Shown: positions 48,665 to 61,800, numbered from the stretch's first letter. The stretch is DNA of 64,000 bases from Owenia fusiformis (GCA_903813345.2 CAIIXF020000003.1:12540931-12604930), one strand, 5' to 3'. Numbers and translations: made by a program. The notes: generated by a model not told the origin, from the sequence alone.

Positions 48665-51652
48665 ATGCTGATATTTGTACTAGTCGTTTGTACCATACTC
48701 TCTGGTTGTTATGCAAGGTCAAAGCCAGGACCCGTTCGACCAAGTAAGAATCAAAAGGCGTAACTGCAGTGTGATACTTGAAACTTTAACGTTACTATCA
48801 CATCAAACTAGTTCTCACTACGATCTCGAAACGGGCTTCAGCTGTGTACGAACGGACTGGACGTACTTAGAACCGTTTTGGGTATATTTACAAACTTCAT
48901 TGAACGTACTCGAACAGGTAGGTCCTCTAGAACTTAGAACATGCTCAAATGTTCTCGTGGTCGTCACGTTCTACAATTAGAACGAGTGACAATGTACTAA
49001 CGACGAGCTGGACGTACTACGAACGGAATCGTCGTACTTCAATCCCACTAGGGACGTTTTAACAACGAGTTGAACTGTCCGAGGACGTATTGAGAACGAG
49101 GTAGAACTAATTGCAAACGGGTTTAAACTGACTAAGAACGTATTAAAGACTGTTTATGAACGAGTAAGCAAAAATATAACTATCACACCAAACAAGTTGT
49201 CATTGCGTTCTTCAAAACTGGTTTTAAACTGTGTGCGAACGGAATGAACGTAGCTGCAACTTTCTAAGGTGTATTCGCGAACTTCATAAACCTTCTCAGA
49301 TGGGAAGGTGATTTTAGAATTTTGAATCGATGGCGATCATACCGTTCATCAGGTCATGATGACCTTGTAGACTAAGGGACGCGTTAAACGAAGTTGCACA
49401 CCGACGTGGTGCGACCTGAACGAACTGCAAATGAGATGGACGTATTGAAGACTGTTTATGAACGGAGTAGCTGCTAATTATTTTAGACATATTTCCCGAT
49501 TACAGCCAGATTGAGCCCGTTGTACGACGTTTTCGTAGGACTGGCAAGAACAGGTAAGAACTAGTTTGGTGTGATAAGCAATGCACATAAAATCGAACCT
49601 GTACGTATAAATCACCCCATACAAATGCATGCAGTTTTCTCACATAATACAATCATTATCGTTTGGCCACAGTGTTAGCTTAGTCGATCCGTTACTTAGA
49701 CTACATGCTCGTTCTGTAAGCTATGTTTGACATACATCATTTTCTTCAGAAAGCATTTTTAGATACCATGCTTCAAAATCAAAATTGCCAGCATATTATT
49801 CAAAAGACATGAGTATAAATATGATTCCCGTTGCCACCAACGTGAAATTGCAAATCTCCCGTTCTAAACACAGATCTGAAACTGATCGGGTCTCTAAAAT
49901 AGACTAACCCTACTATCACACCAAACTAGTTCTCACTACGTTCTCCAAAACGGGCTTCAACTGTGTACGAACGGAGTGGACGCACTTAGAACCGTTTTGG
50001 GTCTATTTACAAAGGGACGCGTTATACGACGTTACACACCGACGTGGTGCGACCTGAACGAACTGCGAATGAGATGGACGTATTGAAGACTGTTTATGAA
50101 CGAAGTAGCTAATTATCTTAGACGTATTTCCCGACCACAGCCAGATTGAGCCCGTTTTAAGACATTTTCGTAGGACTGGCAAGAACGGGTAAGAGCTACC
50201 GTAGTTTGGTGTGATAGGGGGGTAAGTAGCGCTTGTTTTGTATGCGCGCTATATACATTACTGTATTTATTCATTGGCTTTGCGTTCAGGGTTACGTTGT
50301 GAAAAATATCCCTAGCCTAAACTCTCAAATGTCACGGTGTGGTTGCCCAAGAGAAAATACAATTAATAGTGAGTGAATTTGATACGGTGCAACTGTTGCA
50401 TATTTTTGGTTTTACACAACGATATTTCGCACATATAACCACAGTCTAGCTAATTTTTAAGACTGAAATCTTTCCCGCAGTTAAAAAAGCATGTACAAAA
50501 ATACAGGCCTAAGGAATGCTCGGCATTAAACTCGTTATCCCTTCTACATCCTTTTATACATTTACATATTCAGGAAACCACTGTTTACGTTCGAATGGAG
50601 CAACTTCTGGACTTGGAGAAAAGTGGACCAGTGAGAGAGACGGTGTGAAAGAGAATTGTGAATGCGTCCCCCTCGCGAAGACATTTGACAATCCAAGTTA
50701 CCTACCCGAAGATATGTGGAATACTCCCGTCAAAGTATGCCTTCTTGAAGGTAAGCGTAGAAATAAAGGATGGAAATAAAGTATAGGTACCCGTACTCCA
50801 CGAATATCAACAAAACATGTTTTGTGCATTAATGATATTCCCAAGTACTGTACATATTAGACTAGTTGTACTTTATAATAGGCCCCAGTAGTTCCAAATA
50901 ACGCCTATAGAGCTCCTCATACATCATGCAGGTCATTCACCCACACATATTTTGTACATAATTCATATCCCAAAGTAGTACTTTAAATAGGGCCTAGTGG
51001 TCCCCAATCTAGGGGTTCCCAACAGCCCCCTGTTCATGCAGTCCATTAGAAGCCCACGCATACAATGTACTGTGCATGATGAAATCCCCAAGTATACGCT
51101 AGTATTTTTAATAGCGGTCCCAATAACCTTCCCCAGAGTGCAGTAGTTCCCTTTAGATGGATAGTTTTTCTCTCAACCTCCTTGTGGTCCCTAGAAGGTC
51201 ATTAGAAGGAAGAACTAATGGTTTCAAAGGTTTCTTATTGGCACCTCAAGACCAAAGCTCCTAAACACATGATTTTTAAAATATTCTAAAACTGCACCAT
51301 ACTATCAAACCATCGAAGTAAAATGGATTAAATTTTGCACCCAGTGTCATCCTCGGCAAGTTTTCACGACAACAACGATCATATCATTACAAACTAGCTC
51401 CACCGATGTAGGGATTGAAAATCATCACTGCTGGATCTAATTCCAGTCATTGTTCTTTTCATGCATACGTTTGTAGGGTGTGAAAGGCAGGAAGAGGCAT
51501 ACAAACTGGGAACTGTTATAACTACACGACAAGGACCATGTACCATGCGTGAAGAATGTGTCGCAGGAACTGATCCATTTGGCCCCATGGATACATTCGC
51601 TCCCCAGTTCTACTTCAAGATTATTGCTTTTTCATGTGATTATGCTGAGTAA
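48665..51652 (+). CDS. Small secreted Cys-rich protein: signal peptide, FN1-like, VWC-like (paralogue A)
   Basis: Exons 48665-48743 (signal peptide MLIFVLVVCTILSGCYA), 50574-50750 and 51477-51652 give 432 nt (143 aa), with both introns in phase 1. Exon 2 has the pattern C-x(4)-G...LGEKW...DG...CEC, resembling a fibronectin type I finger (C..G..Y..GE.W.....G...C.C). Exon 3 opens GCERQEEAYKLGTVI and has paired cysteines (C..REEC) before a conserved DPFGPMD and a final FYFKI...C. The domain order and phases equal those of the last two modules of the minus-strand gene at 39172-45306, without ShKT modules. An acceptor (TTATTCAG) lies just before the ATG, so a 5' UTR exon is likely upstream. Intron 1 contains CTATCACACC-type transposons. 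Function is unknown; the protein would be extracellular and disulphide-bonded. Confidence 0.82.
48795..49576. mobile_element. CTATCACACCAAACTA-type element, copy 1 (782 bp, probably composite)
   Basis: CTATCACATCAAACTAGTTC at 48795 and TAGTTTGGTGTGATA at 49562-49576 are inverted termini. A further left-type terminus (CTATCACACCAAACAAG) is at about 49180, so a second unit is probably nested or fused. The interior is rich in GAACG/CGTAC words and shares long blocks with copy 2 at 49913-50217. It is non-autonomous. Confidence 0.7.
49913..50217. mobile_element. CTATCACACCAAACTA-type MITE, copy 2 (305 bp)
   Basis: The perfect 16-bp inverted termini CTATCACACCAAACTA (49913-49928) and TAGTTTGGTGTGATAG (50202-50217) bound sequence closely matching both halves of copy 1, including GGGACGCGTTA...GACGTGGTGCGACC. 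A fragment of the right end is at about 61660-61695. Confidence 0.85.
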
Positions 51653-52745
51653 CCGTGACAACCAATTTTAGATTCATCAAACAAAATGCGACCTGCAACA
51701 GGCGGCATGATGCAAAAACCCGTATATATAATGTATCAATCATTAGGCTCAATAAAAGCTCATGCACCAACTTATTTTGATATTATATAGGAGGAGGAAT
51801 AAAAAATTGTTTTCAGTGCATTGTATAACTTTATTGTTTACAAGTAATACGTTTTTATTATGTCACCACTAAGAAGTGAGTGGTGAGATATGGTTATGGT
51901 CTCGGTTTTTTGTGGCGGAGATTGGTGGTTGGCGATCGGCGGATGGCGGGTGGTGGGTGGCGGTTGGCGTCTGTAACAAATTCTTAAAACTTCCAATAAC
52001 TTAACAAATACTGTTCAGACTGACTTCACTTTTTTCAAAATCATCTACAGAGTATTAGAAGGTCAAATCTGGCTTCAGATTTAAGATTTGACCTTCAATG
52101 ACCTTCTTAAGGTCAAAGAAAGGTCAAAAAGGTATTTTTCAACTTGCTTCAAATTGACCTTTTTTTCAAAATCATCTACAAGTTCTCAGAACGAAGTTCA
52201 AATCTTACTTTAGACTTGATATTTAACCTTCAATGACCTTCTTAGGGTCAAGAACTTGCTTCAAATTGACCTATTTTCTGCAGAAATTCAAATCTGACTT
52301 AGATTGAACTAATAATATTGCGAGCAACTAGTTTCATTTGTAAGACATAATATCTAATAATTCTAACGAGGGCGGCGAAGACAACGTGTTTTTGCAATTC
52401 GGCCGTGTCGCACTCAGCATATTTGACATTGTACGTTTCACAGAGAAGGAAGGTTTAAATTAATATCGTGTTCATTGAGCGTTGAATTGAAAATAAAAAT
52501 CACTCTGTCTATTGTAGATGTCTAGATGACAATAAAATTAATTAAACATTCATACTTGAATGAATACAAATTAAAAGTTGATAAGCATTTTACTTTCATT
52601 TGCAATAATCAAACTCTCCAATCATGAAGAATAGCCCCTTCTCATACTAACTAAACTGACTTCACTTTACGATATTGTTGACTTCGGGATACTATATTGT
52701 ATCTAAGAGACCTCTAGTGACTAGTTGGATCACTTTACAACATTG
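51653..52745. other. Spacer after paralogue A, with a GGTCAA-rich repeat
   Basis: 51875-52300 begins ATGTCACCACTAAGAAGTGAGTGGTGAGATATGG, then a G-rich GGCGGATGGCGGGTGG run, then many TGACCTTCAATGACCTTCTTA words. It looks like a dispersed non-coding repeat; similar TGACCTT words occur at 690-850. No gene was seen. Confidence 0.4.
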
Positions 52746-54586
52746 ATAGCATGATAGCCGTAGCCAGCGGGGGTTCGGTGGGTTCGAACGAACCCCCGGT
52801 CAGGATTTCCCAAAATATCATTTTGCGGAAAATGCATATAACCAGAATCATTAAATTACTGTGCTATTTGAAAACTACATATATGAGCAGTAAATGAATT
52901 GATATTTGTTATGGTGAACACGAGAGCATTATTTTCTTAAAAACATGTCATAGTGACACTTCCCTCAAAACGTTTTAATAATTAAAAACGTTGTGAAATG
53001 AATTATTTAAAAGCGTATATCATTTATAAACACAAGCATTTGTTCAAATTCATTCATTCTTTCATTTGTTCAGTATTTATTTACCCATCACTTTCCAAAG
53101 AAAAATCAATCATTGCAAAAAATTATTTTATTTTTTTCAGATACACTCCACTCATCTAAGACATTGTATAGAATTCAAATTGTTATCGTTCCAGTTTACT
53201 TGCTCTCCATTTTCATGTTAATGTCATGATATGTTTAGCGAATAAATAATATAATAAAAAAAACATATGAAAAATTATGAGAAATTATATGGTATTAATC
53301 TTCAAATAATGAAGGCCTTTGTTATCAAGCCGTCTGAACTTAACAAAATAACAGGCGCTTGTATTTATATATAATTTTATCCACTAAAACGTTTTTTATT
53401 ATCAATTGCGGTTGATCTGCTCTGGGTAACTTACCACTGAGCTCCGATGACGTCCAAAGAAATATTTTTAACTTTTTAAAACAAAGCATAACCGACCCAC
53501 TTATTTGAATAATAGATATTTTTATCAGTAATACGACTATCCCGGATAGTTTATAAAGCCTTCGTGTAAACGTTGTGAAAAGTTATCATAGAAGAACGAT
53601 CTTTCGGAGTATAGGGTGTTTGCGTCAATTTCAATAACCTTGCATTTGATCCGAACTGGCTTCCAAAAATTTCCTGAAAAATAATGATAAGCCATTGCAT
53701 GAGGTGATTTATTTTGTCCTAGATGAAGTAGCTTAAGTTAAAGAATAAATTGTGCGAAATAGTTGATATTCCTTGGAAACAAATCATGCTCCAGGGTCTT
53801 CCAGAAATCAGTCGAAATAATGGTGGGTTCGGGGCAAATCAGATTTCAGGATATGTATTCAGTAAAAGATTCACCGAAGTATATTTTGATGCAGAAAATT
53901 AATTATAAGTTGTCTGACTTTTTTGCACGTTGCCTGTTTATTTTACTTTGTGAACATTAAAGTTGCAAAGCTACAAGGTCATTTTTGAAAATCATTTTTA
54001 CGTCCAGACTTTTCTCATGTCATTCCTTGTCATGTCTATTTTCTAAAAATCACAACTGTGCATACTTTGTTCCAGGAAAACTAAAGATTTTTACAAAAAT
54101 GTATTATTTTTCTATAAGAAAGGTTACCATTCTTATTATTTGGGAGAATTTAAACATTTTTCACTCATTTTTGCACTTTGAATCATTCATAACTTCACCA
54201 ATTTATAACATGTTGTGAATCTTTTGGGAGATATTGTATTTGATATTGTAAGGAATAGATTGGTAGGCCAATTATTCATGTTGCTTGTAATGTATCACCC
54301 CCTATAGATCATGTAGCTCAGATTCTGCCTTTAATGAAGGTATTGAAATGAATTATATTTCCCCTCCCAAAATAGTTTTTTTCTTTACAAATTATGCAAA
54401 TAAGAATTCAAACTTAAAGATGCTTTAATACATAATCCAATGGGTTAGTTAGGATTGCCAAACTTTTGGAGGGAGTGTAATTGTACAAATTGCATTATTT
54501 GAGAAACCCTAATGAAGGGGGGGGGGGATTTGTGAATAACATAAAAATAGAACCCCTGGTCACCAAATCCTGGCTACGCCACTGAC
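52746..54586. mobile_element. Possible 1.8 kb element with GTAGCCAG ends
   Basis: The left edge ATAGCCGTAGCCAGCGGGGGTTC is matched by an inverse-type right edge GAACCCCTGG...TCCTGGCTACGCCACTG. Poly-G and GGTTCG words lie inside both ends. Open frames at 53763-54218 resemble no known protein. Ends and class are uncertain. Confidence 0.4.
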
Positions 54587-55298
54587 GTATATATGACTCG
54601 GCAATTATTATGATAAAGTTCGGATATAAATAATCACTTGCTAAGGTTTTAATGACCTTTTTGTTATTGTTGTAATGATTTCATTACTTACCAATGAATA
54701 AAATATCAATCTCAATTTATCTAGCTACAATTATAATTATCGTAAACTTCCCCGTCTGCTGTTACTTTAATACCACTAAAAGTTTGCAACTTTTAGAGTT
54801 CATGTCATAAGTCTAACACTTTAAAAATGGTAGGTAAATTCGTATTTTATTGCAATATTTACACAATATTTTGTACTCGTTCTATGGCAAAAATTATAAT
54901 TTTGGAAATAAACTTAAATTCTAAAAAACACACAAGGAAACATATTATGGTACAACATCATTGGCAAATGGTAAAACTGACATTATTTCGCTCGGTTCAT
55001 CTTTTCCACGATGTTGTAACACTATTTTTTAAAATAAATCATGATGTTTTAAAGGAATATCACAATGCAATGGTAAGACAGCTCATATTAATAAATGTGT
55101 ATGGCCTCCAAGATTCCATTTTTGAAAAAATCGAATGTGCACTGTACACATTTTAGAAGGAATATGAATTGTCAATGTCTGTTATTTAATTGCACAATGA
55201 AGCCACATATATGTAAAATATGTATGATTGATTGATTAGATAAAATCTACATGTATACAAGCGGATAATTTTGGTTATTTCAGGCTAAGGAGATAGTG

Positions 55299-58129
55299 AT
55301 GCTTGTATTAGTTGTTTTGACCTTGACTGCTGGTTGTTACGCACGGTCACAGCCAGGACCAATAAGTAAGAATGAACAAGTATAGTAAGACTGAAACTAC
55401 ATGATTTGATCAATATAGGCATACGATCTTTGATTTATCCCTTTTCGCCTCGTTTTTAATCTGTACAGACTACAGAGTAAACTTAAAAGGTATAAATATA
55501 TCACCAATTACGAATTACATGTACGATGCGTGGACTCCACCTGGGGACTTCATGCTTTTTATGAATCACATGTCATTTAGCCATTTAAATATTACACTCA
55601 GAATAATTTCTTTGTCATGAACAATTGCATTAAATGTGGACGTTTTGGACTCGAAATGTACTCGTAGATAATGTTGATTTGATCTGTTAGTGATGCCTCA
55701 CTATTAAAATAAATATACATATTTGGTAGTGCCTCGGTGTGTGAGGTCGGATGGAACAACGTTTGAACTAAGAGAGAAGTGGACCAATGACAGAGACGGT
55801 GTGGAGGAGATGTGTGAATGTGTCAGAAGTTTTAACCCACTCATGCCCCATTATATGCGGAATCGAGCCATCATATCATGTCTTCTCCAAGGTAACTATA
55901 TTCACAACGTTCTTACTTCAGAGACAAATCAGTAATACGCACACAAAGTACACCTTTATACTGTGACACCAGAAATTCTTAAATGTTAAGATCACGATAA
56001 GCAGATAAGGCGAAAACTCTAATGGGAGAATTCGTGGTTGTTTGGTCGGACAAAAAGTTAGCGGTAAGTTTGGCCAAAAGATGCGAAAGCAAGGCCTAGG
56101 CCTAAAACTAATGGAGGAGATCTATCAAGATGGTACATGTCCCGGTGTAAAAGGGTAGGTGACCTAATTACAATTGTTTTCCTTATTATTTAAACACAGT
56201 CAGGGCCAGTAAGGGCCGTAAGGAAAGGGGATCATAATCCCCAGGGGACCATAATTTATTTTACACCGGGGTATACATGTATGTCCAACGATTGCAAGAC
56301 CCTTCTTTTACAAAAACATTAGCGTCCTTACTGCGATAATTGATATTTATGTAAAGAACTGTATAAGACCGCCACTCGCCAACAATTAGTAAAAGACCTT
56401 TCCAATAAACCCAACTTTTGGTGTATCAAAGAAGCTAAGGATATATGATTGATGATGTCAGATGTTGCGGGTATACGTAGAGGTATCTGTCCAAGCAAAA
56501 ATACGATTACTTTTGTAAAGGATCCGGATATATGCCCTTTTGGTCCCTCAGTCAAATGTATGGGAAATATGGTTTTTATTACTCTCATAGTTATATTTGA
56601 TAAGTATATTTACTTTTTCACGAGTTTTGATGCATAATTAACCCCCTGCTGAGAGTCAGAACAAGTATCTTAACAAAAATGAAATAGTCATTATTAAGAT
56701 AATCATAGAAAAAACACCAATGGCAACATGTATGACATACAAAGAAGAAATAACTTAAGACCTATGAAGAATTAAAAAGAAAATCATATTTTGAAATATA
56801 TTTAAGGATTAAAATTTTTTCAAATTTTTAAATTTCCCGCCAGTTTAATTTGAAGGGGGAAAACAAGATAGATGGCTGCCATTTGATGTAAGAAATATCA
56901 GAACTTTTAGTTGTCACAATGAGCTCAGTTTTCCTGTTTAGTTTTTTTGACTGATTCTGACTCTTCATCACCGGAGTCATGTTAGTCTATATCCAATAGA
57001 CTGAATTTCCTGAGAATTCAGTCTATTGATCATTATGTCCCTCCTGTGGGAAAAAAACAGGAAATTCCAGGCACACAATTATCAATTTTAGGAAACTTCC
57101 CTTCCCAAAAATAAGCATTATAACAATTCAATTAAGTAGTAAGGTACAAATAAATGCTATGAAAAGTAACACAGCATATTGTCAAATGGAAATAAAGCTA
57201 GGGGAAGTAACAAATATGCAAATCAATTTACCCAGTCGGCCATTTTGAATGGCACTTCCTATGTAAACAAATATTTTTCAATCCCAAATTTTAACATATG
57301 TAGGCTATAGTCTGAATATTTTCATTCCAAATTTTAAAAAAATTTCAGACTAGAGGATATAGTCTAGGGGTCATGTAAAGAGATTATAAAATTGAAACCA
57401 AAATGTTGTGCTCAGCATGAATTTGACTGAAATATGTGCAACTTCACCAACACAATTGAAGTCTCAAAACTGGATGCTCGGTAACTTTGAGTGACTATAA
57501 TCATTTGATTACCCAGATAAACACCAATTCACTTTCCAGAATTCCAGAAATACCATTCAATGTCTAAAGTAACCAATGTTTTGGAGGATATGTTTCAAAC
57601 TTTTTGTATTTGCCATTGATTTTTTTCAATTCTGACAAAGTGATATGCACTGTCTTTGATTCCAATATTCTTCATCAATTGTGATATAAACTGATATTTT
57701 TGTAATCTCAGAAGAAAGATAAGATATTGAAGTTTAATAATATGTGTGATTGAGTTGGTTTTTCAGACATTACAATTTTCAATATTTTCTAAGTCGATAC
57801 CCAGACTCATTCTTTACAACCAATGACATCATCAAAACGTATAGCCAATATTGTATATCCTACAAGTGGCTTCTCTGATGTACCGATGTGTCGGGGGTTA
57901 TTGGAAATGTCAAATTAACCACAAATTACAAAATGATGCAATTATAATGGATATTGCAGGATGTGAAAGAGCGGGCAAAGCCTACCCACTTGGTACAGTT
58001 ATAAGAACACCAGGAAGTACGTGTGATTTGGTTGTCACGTGTGTGGAAGGACCAGATCCCTACGGTCCAATGGATATCGCTGTAAGCCAGTTCCACTTCA
58101 AGACGACTATTGATTGCCATTCACAGTGA
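55299..58129 (+). CDS. Small secreted Cys-rich protein: signal peptide, FN1-like, VWC-like (paralogue B)
   Basis: Exons 55299-55365 (signal peptide MLVLVVLTLTAGCYA), 55730-55891 and 57960-58129 give 399 nt (132 aa), with both introns in phase 1. It shares with paralogue A the RSxPGP linker after the signal, the FN1-like exon (LREKW..DRDGVEEMCEC) and the last exon (GCERAGKAYPLGTVI, DPYGPMD, FHFKT...C). It is a tandem duplicate in the same orientation about 3.7 kb downstream. An acceptor (TTATTTCAG) at about 55283 again suggests a 5' UTR exon. Exon 2 is five codons shorter than in A, between the CEC and the last Cys. Function is unknown; it would be secreted. Confidence 0.82.
56142..56269. mobile_element. 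CCGGTGTAAAA MITE, copy 2 (128 bp)
   Basis: The same perfect CCGGTGTAAAA/TTTTACACCGG ends as at 8968-9140 and the same right half, with an internal deletion on the left. It sits in intron 2 of paralogue B. Confidence 0.7.
56994..57028. repeat. Perfect 14-bp inverted repeat, 7-nt loop
   Basis: CAATAGACTGAATT and AATTCAGTCTATTG are exact inverses around TCCTGAG. It lies in intron 2 of paralogue B. Confidence 0.75.
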
Positions 58130-59389
58130 AGCTCCCTTGCATTAAGTCATTGTGTTATGGTCGCCTCCAATTTGATACAAGGATGAAGAAACATAGATAT
58201 ATATGACAAATAAGACTGACCATGTACTGACTAAGAGTGCCTAGTTACTTAGTCTGTAATTTTACATGAAAATCAAATAAAGTCCCTCTCACTATTATTT
58301 TAATTGTTTGAACTGATGTTTTATTCTACCTATTCGAACCAGTTAACTCATTTTCTCGATTAAATAATTTATTTGGAGAGAACATTTTAATAATCCTAAA
58401 ATGTTCATGGACTTGTTTGAGTCAGATATCTACATTTATCAGGGCTTTCAATAGCAGGGGCGAGTGTCTGAAATCGCCGTTTGTTTTCGATAATCCACCG
58501 CTTGTTAGTTTTGGGGGAAAATTAAAAGTCTTCCATAGACTATCCTTTATTTTATTCAGCGATCTTGTTTTGCACTTCCTTGTCTATGATTTGTACCTCA
58601 GTTTCGAACTGCAAGGGAACTCACTATAATCGTAAAGATCACCTGATCTCATTATAGTAGTAAACACCGTCCAATTGTTTACCCGTTTGGGCTATGCATT
58701 TTAGATCACTATCTGACCACTATCATGTGCATGATAATTCAAATTCCAACCTTTGGTATAATCAGAGTTGGTTATTTTCCACTGGACATGCAGTTACATG
58801 TTTGATTGATACAAATCTGTCCAACCAGTCACCAATGTAACGTTCTATAAAGTCGGTTAATGTAGTTACATAAAGCTTTGGGTTAAGACAAATATAATAT
58901 ATACTCGCATATGATCATTATCTTGATATGTTTACAACTCAAGAGTCTCTATTTAGGGTTTAATATCTTAATTGTACATATTTTACTCTATCAAAATACC
59001 AGTGTCATATAAAATACTGAGTACCACTATAACATCACCACACTATGTTGATGGCATGTTGTCATTGCAACATGTACTGTGAGAGTCCCACTTCGCTGAA
59101 TAATACACATTGCTGAATAACGACGTTGTCCCACTTTGCTGAATAATACACATTGCTGAATAACGGCATTGTCTCAGATATATGTCCCCTAGGTCACACT
59201 AAGAACGCCACTTGATATCAAAAGCATGAACGCCACTCATTCAGTCTCTGTATAAGCACATAGGCAACTAGGCACTAGCGTCTAGTATTCAACACATAAG
59301 CACCTCACACGAGTATCAGATTCATTTTCATCTTGAATTTCTAATGCTGCTGCTTTTTGTACAATTGGGACCATTTTACTTTTTGAGTA
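58130..59389. other. Intergenic region after paralogue B
   Basis: AATAAA-type signals (for example AAATCAAATAAAGTCC at about 58268) follow the stop of paralogue B and probably mark its 3' end. A short duplication, CCCACTTCGCTGAATAATACACATTGCTGAATAACG, occurs twice at about 59087-59166. No gene was seen. Confidence 0.4.
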
Positions 59390-59985
59390 ACAATCTCAAA
59401 CCTTTTTGGCTTATATTGTTGTCTTATCCAATGTTATCAAAGTGTGAAATGTGAAACTTTTTATTAATTTCAAAAATGTTTTTGAAGGACTTTTTGTCCA
59501 AAATATCGTGAATTTATTTAAAACTAACTTTAAGATGTCACACTTATCCTTTAAAGCGATAATTCACACCGATGCATAGCAATCATCCTCACTTGTTTTT
59601 TTGCCGAAAAAAATCAAGAAAATTGGTTGATAGATGAGCGAGCAATGAACTCATCCATGCATGAAAGTGGTTCAGGGAAAGATGCATTTCCAAATTTTAA
59701 TTCTCATTGAAACCAATGGTAAAGTAATATTAAAAACATAATATATTCATCCTTTTAACCTGGTTAGACAGTCAAAATTGGTTTATTTTTTAAGTTTAGC
59801 ATATTTAGAAAAGATTGACATTGAAAAATGTTGCCCCTGAGTGATGTCACGATGTGGTCACTTAGGTTGAAAATATTTTCGATATGCTAAATCATTGAAT
59901 TGGCACATTAGATATAACATTTTATTTTTAACATAGTTTGTCCGTTGTTCAATCTTTATATTGGTGTTAAAAAGATATAGAGGTT
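59390..59985. repeat. Dispersed repeat family R1, inverted copy
   Basis: Aligns in inverse orientation with 9960-10570 over about 600 bp with the same block order. No recognisable protein. Confidence 0.6.
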
Positions 59986-60534
59986 CTTATATGAGAACCT
60001 GTGCAAGATCGTCCATTCTTGATGAGCTTTCATAATTCTTCTTTATCCCACGATTAATGTGTTATCTGTACAATAACAGCTATTGATATTTCTGATATTA
60101 TTGAAATCCGTGTGATATTTTCCAGAAAATCGTTTATCAAACTCATATGCGTGTGATATCGTTTATCTCACGCATATCCGTGTGATATCACATTTGCATT
60201 TCGCGCCACAATATTGTTGGAAATTAGGTCAGAAAATTTATTCTCTTTTGATAAAATAGGTCCGTTAATTTATTCTCTTTAAGTTTCATTGGTGTATTGT
60301 ACGATTGTGTATATTGTTTAGAAGGCTGCTAACTAAGGATTAAAAAATGGTATTTAGACGAACTATATGTGCATTTTAGTGCAGTGCATTATTTTAATTG
60401 TTAAAATAAAGTGTTTCAAATATTCAATTGGTATTCTAATTTCTAGTTTATATTGTCTGCCAATATCCTGGAAATTGGATCAGAACATTACAAGGTGATT
60501 GTAATCATGGGATAAACCCAATATCACATAATTT

Positions 60535-60660
60535 CTCGTGATATCATTTTATCGCCTCGTAGATATCAAATATCAACACTCATTCGCTTCGCTCACTCGT
60601 GTTGATATTTAATATCAACTCGGCGATAAAAATGATATCACTCAAAATGATGTGATATTC
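60535..60660. repeat. Long imperfect hairpin (GTGATATCATTTTATCGCC arms)
   Basis: GTGATATCATTTTATCGCC...GATATCAAATATCAACAC pairs with GTGTTGATATTTAATATCAACTCGGCGATAAAAATGATATCAC around a CATTCGCTTCGCTCACTC centre. Related GTGTGATATC words at 60105-60195 suggest an adjacent copy. It is MITE-like. Confidence 0.65.
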
Positions 60661-61734
60661 TGTATTTATCGAGTCGCAGACGAGATAAAGAAACATTATC
60701 AAAGCGACTGTCTGATAAATTATGAATGTAGTTTCGCACAGGTGTCAACGGAACCAAACAGTGAACCCCGCTTTCCCGGCCCCGAGTTTCCAGGATTGCC
60801 TCGCATGCCTTCGACTCTTTCTCAAGATTTGGGCCCTATATTGTACCCCTACCTTATCACCCTAGGTGTATCGTTTATAACACCCTTGTAATTACAATGC
60901 GAAGTTACTTAAGCATGATAAAAAGTGTATGTGTGGATGGGGGGAGGTTTGAACCTCCACTTGTATACATGCATACCTTTATATACTCAACAGGCCAAGT
61001 ATTAACAGTACAAATGGGAGAAAAAATCCATCAGGTCCATAATTCTACACGTTCACATACAAGTTTAAAAATCTTAAATGTATTTAGAACTAGAACTACG
61101 CCTTTGTACCAGCGACACACTTTCACAGGTGCGTCTTTACAATGAAACATAATAACGAAAATTGCAACTTTGCAATTAAAGTTGCAATATCCTTCCTGGT
61201 TAGAATAGGTTTCCACGTACAACTAAAAACACTATATAAAATAACTATCTATACACCATCAATGCAAACATATGCTTTCTTCCATTCTGATACTCATAGC
61301 ATCTTTCTGTTTCACCTGAATCATCTCAGGGCTGAGAAGAAATGAGATTTATCATGATGGTTTTCTTCGAGCATACATAAAGCGGGCCTGAGAATGTGGG
61401 GTGCCACATTCATTGCAACACACCTTGCAACAATGTCTTATGAGGGTAATTTATTATTATTGAGAAGTTTATCATCTATTGAAATTAAATACTTGTAGCT
61501 ACATGCAAGTAGCAACACATACAAGTCTTCCATGCAAATGGAGGTGAGAATTCACATTAACAAATTAAGATAAGATCCACAATATGTTATCAAATGGTTA
61601 AATGCGCAAAATGTGTAGATATGTTTTCCTTAATAATGTGTGAGGAGGCCTTTCAGGCAATTTTCGAAAACGTAGTAAGAACAAGTTTGGTGTAGAGGGG
61701 AGGGGGATATCTTCCACCTCGGTCTCTCTCTAAT
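60661..61734. other. Intergenic, nothing recognised
   Basis: No gene supported. A remnant of the CTATCACACC-type element (AAAACGTAGTAAGAACAAGTTTGGTGTAG) lies at about 61669-61697. Confidence 0.4.
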
Positions 61735-61800
61735 GCCTAGGCCACATATGCGCCGGGCGCCGGCCGATGAGTAGTCATCGGCCGATTTCTAGATCAGTTT
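61735..61800. mobile_element. CpG-rich MITE, copy 5 (left end only)
   Basis: TAATGCCTAGGCCACATATGCGCCGGGCGCCGGCCGATGAGTAGTC is nearly identical to the first part of copy 1 at 1128, then diverges. Confidence 0.6.

Noticed and set aside
48711-48980. 89-residue frame overlapping the signal exon of paralogue A
   Set aside because: It runs through the exon in another frame into a transposon; the spliced model with signal peptide and phase-1 donor is far better.
51394-51588. Minus-strand frame opposite the last exon of paralogue A
   Set aside because: Antisense shadow of a well-supported plus-strand exon.
53763-54218. Two adjacent frames as a transposase of the 52.7-54.6 kb element
   Set aside because: No catalytic motif or similarity recognised; frames are short and AT-driven.
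60940-60960. GAGGTTTGAACCTCC as a tRNA T arm
   Set aside because: A short palindrome only; no anticodon or acceptor stem could be built around it.
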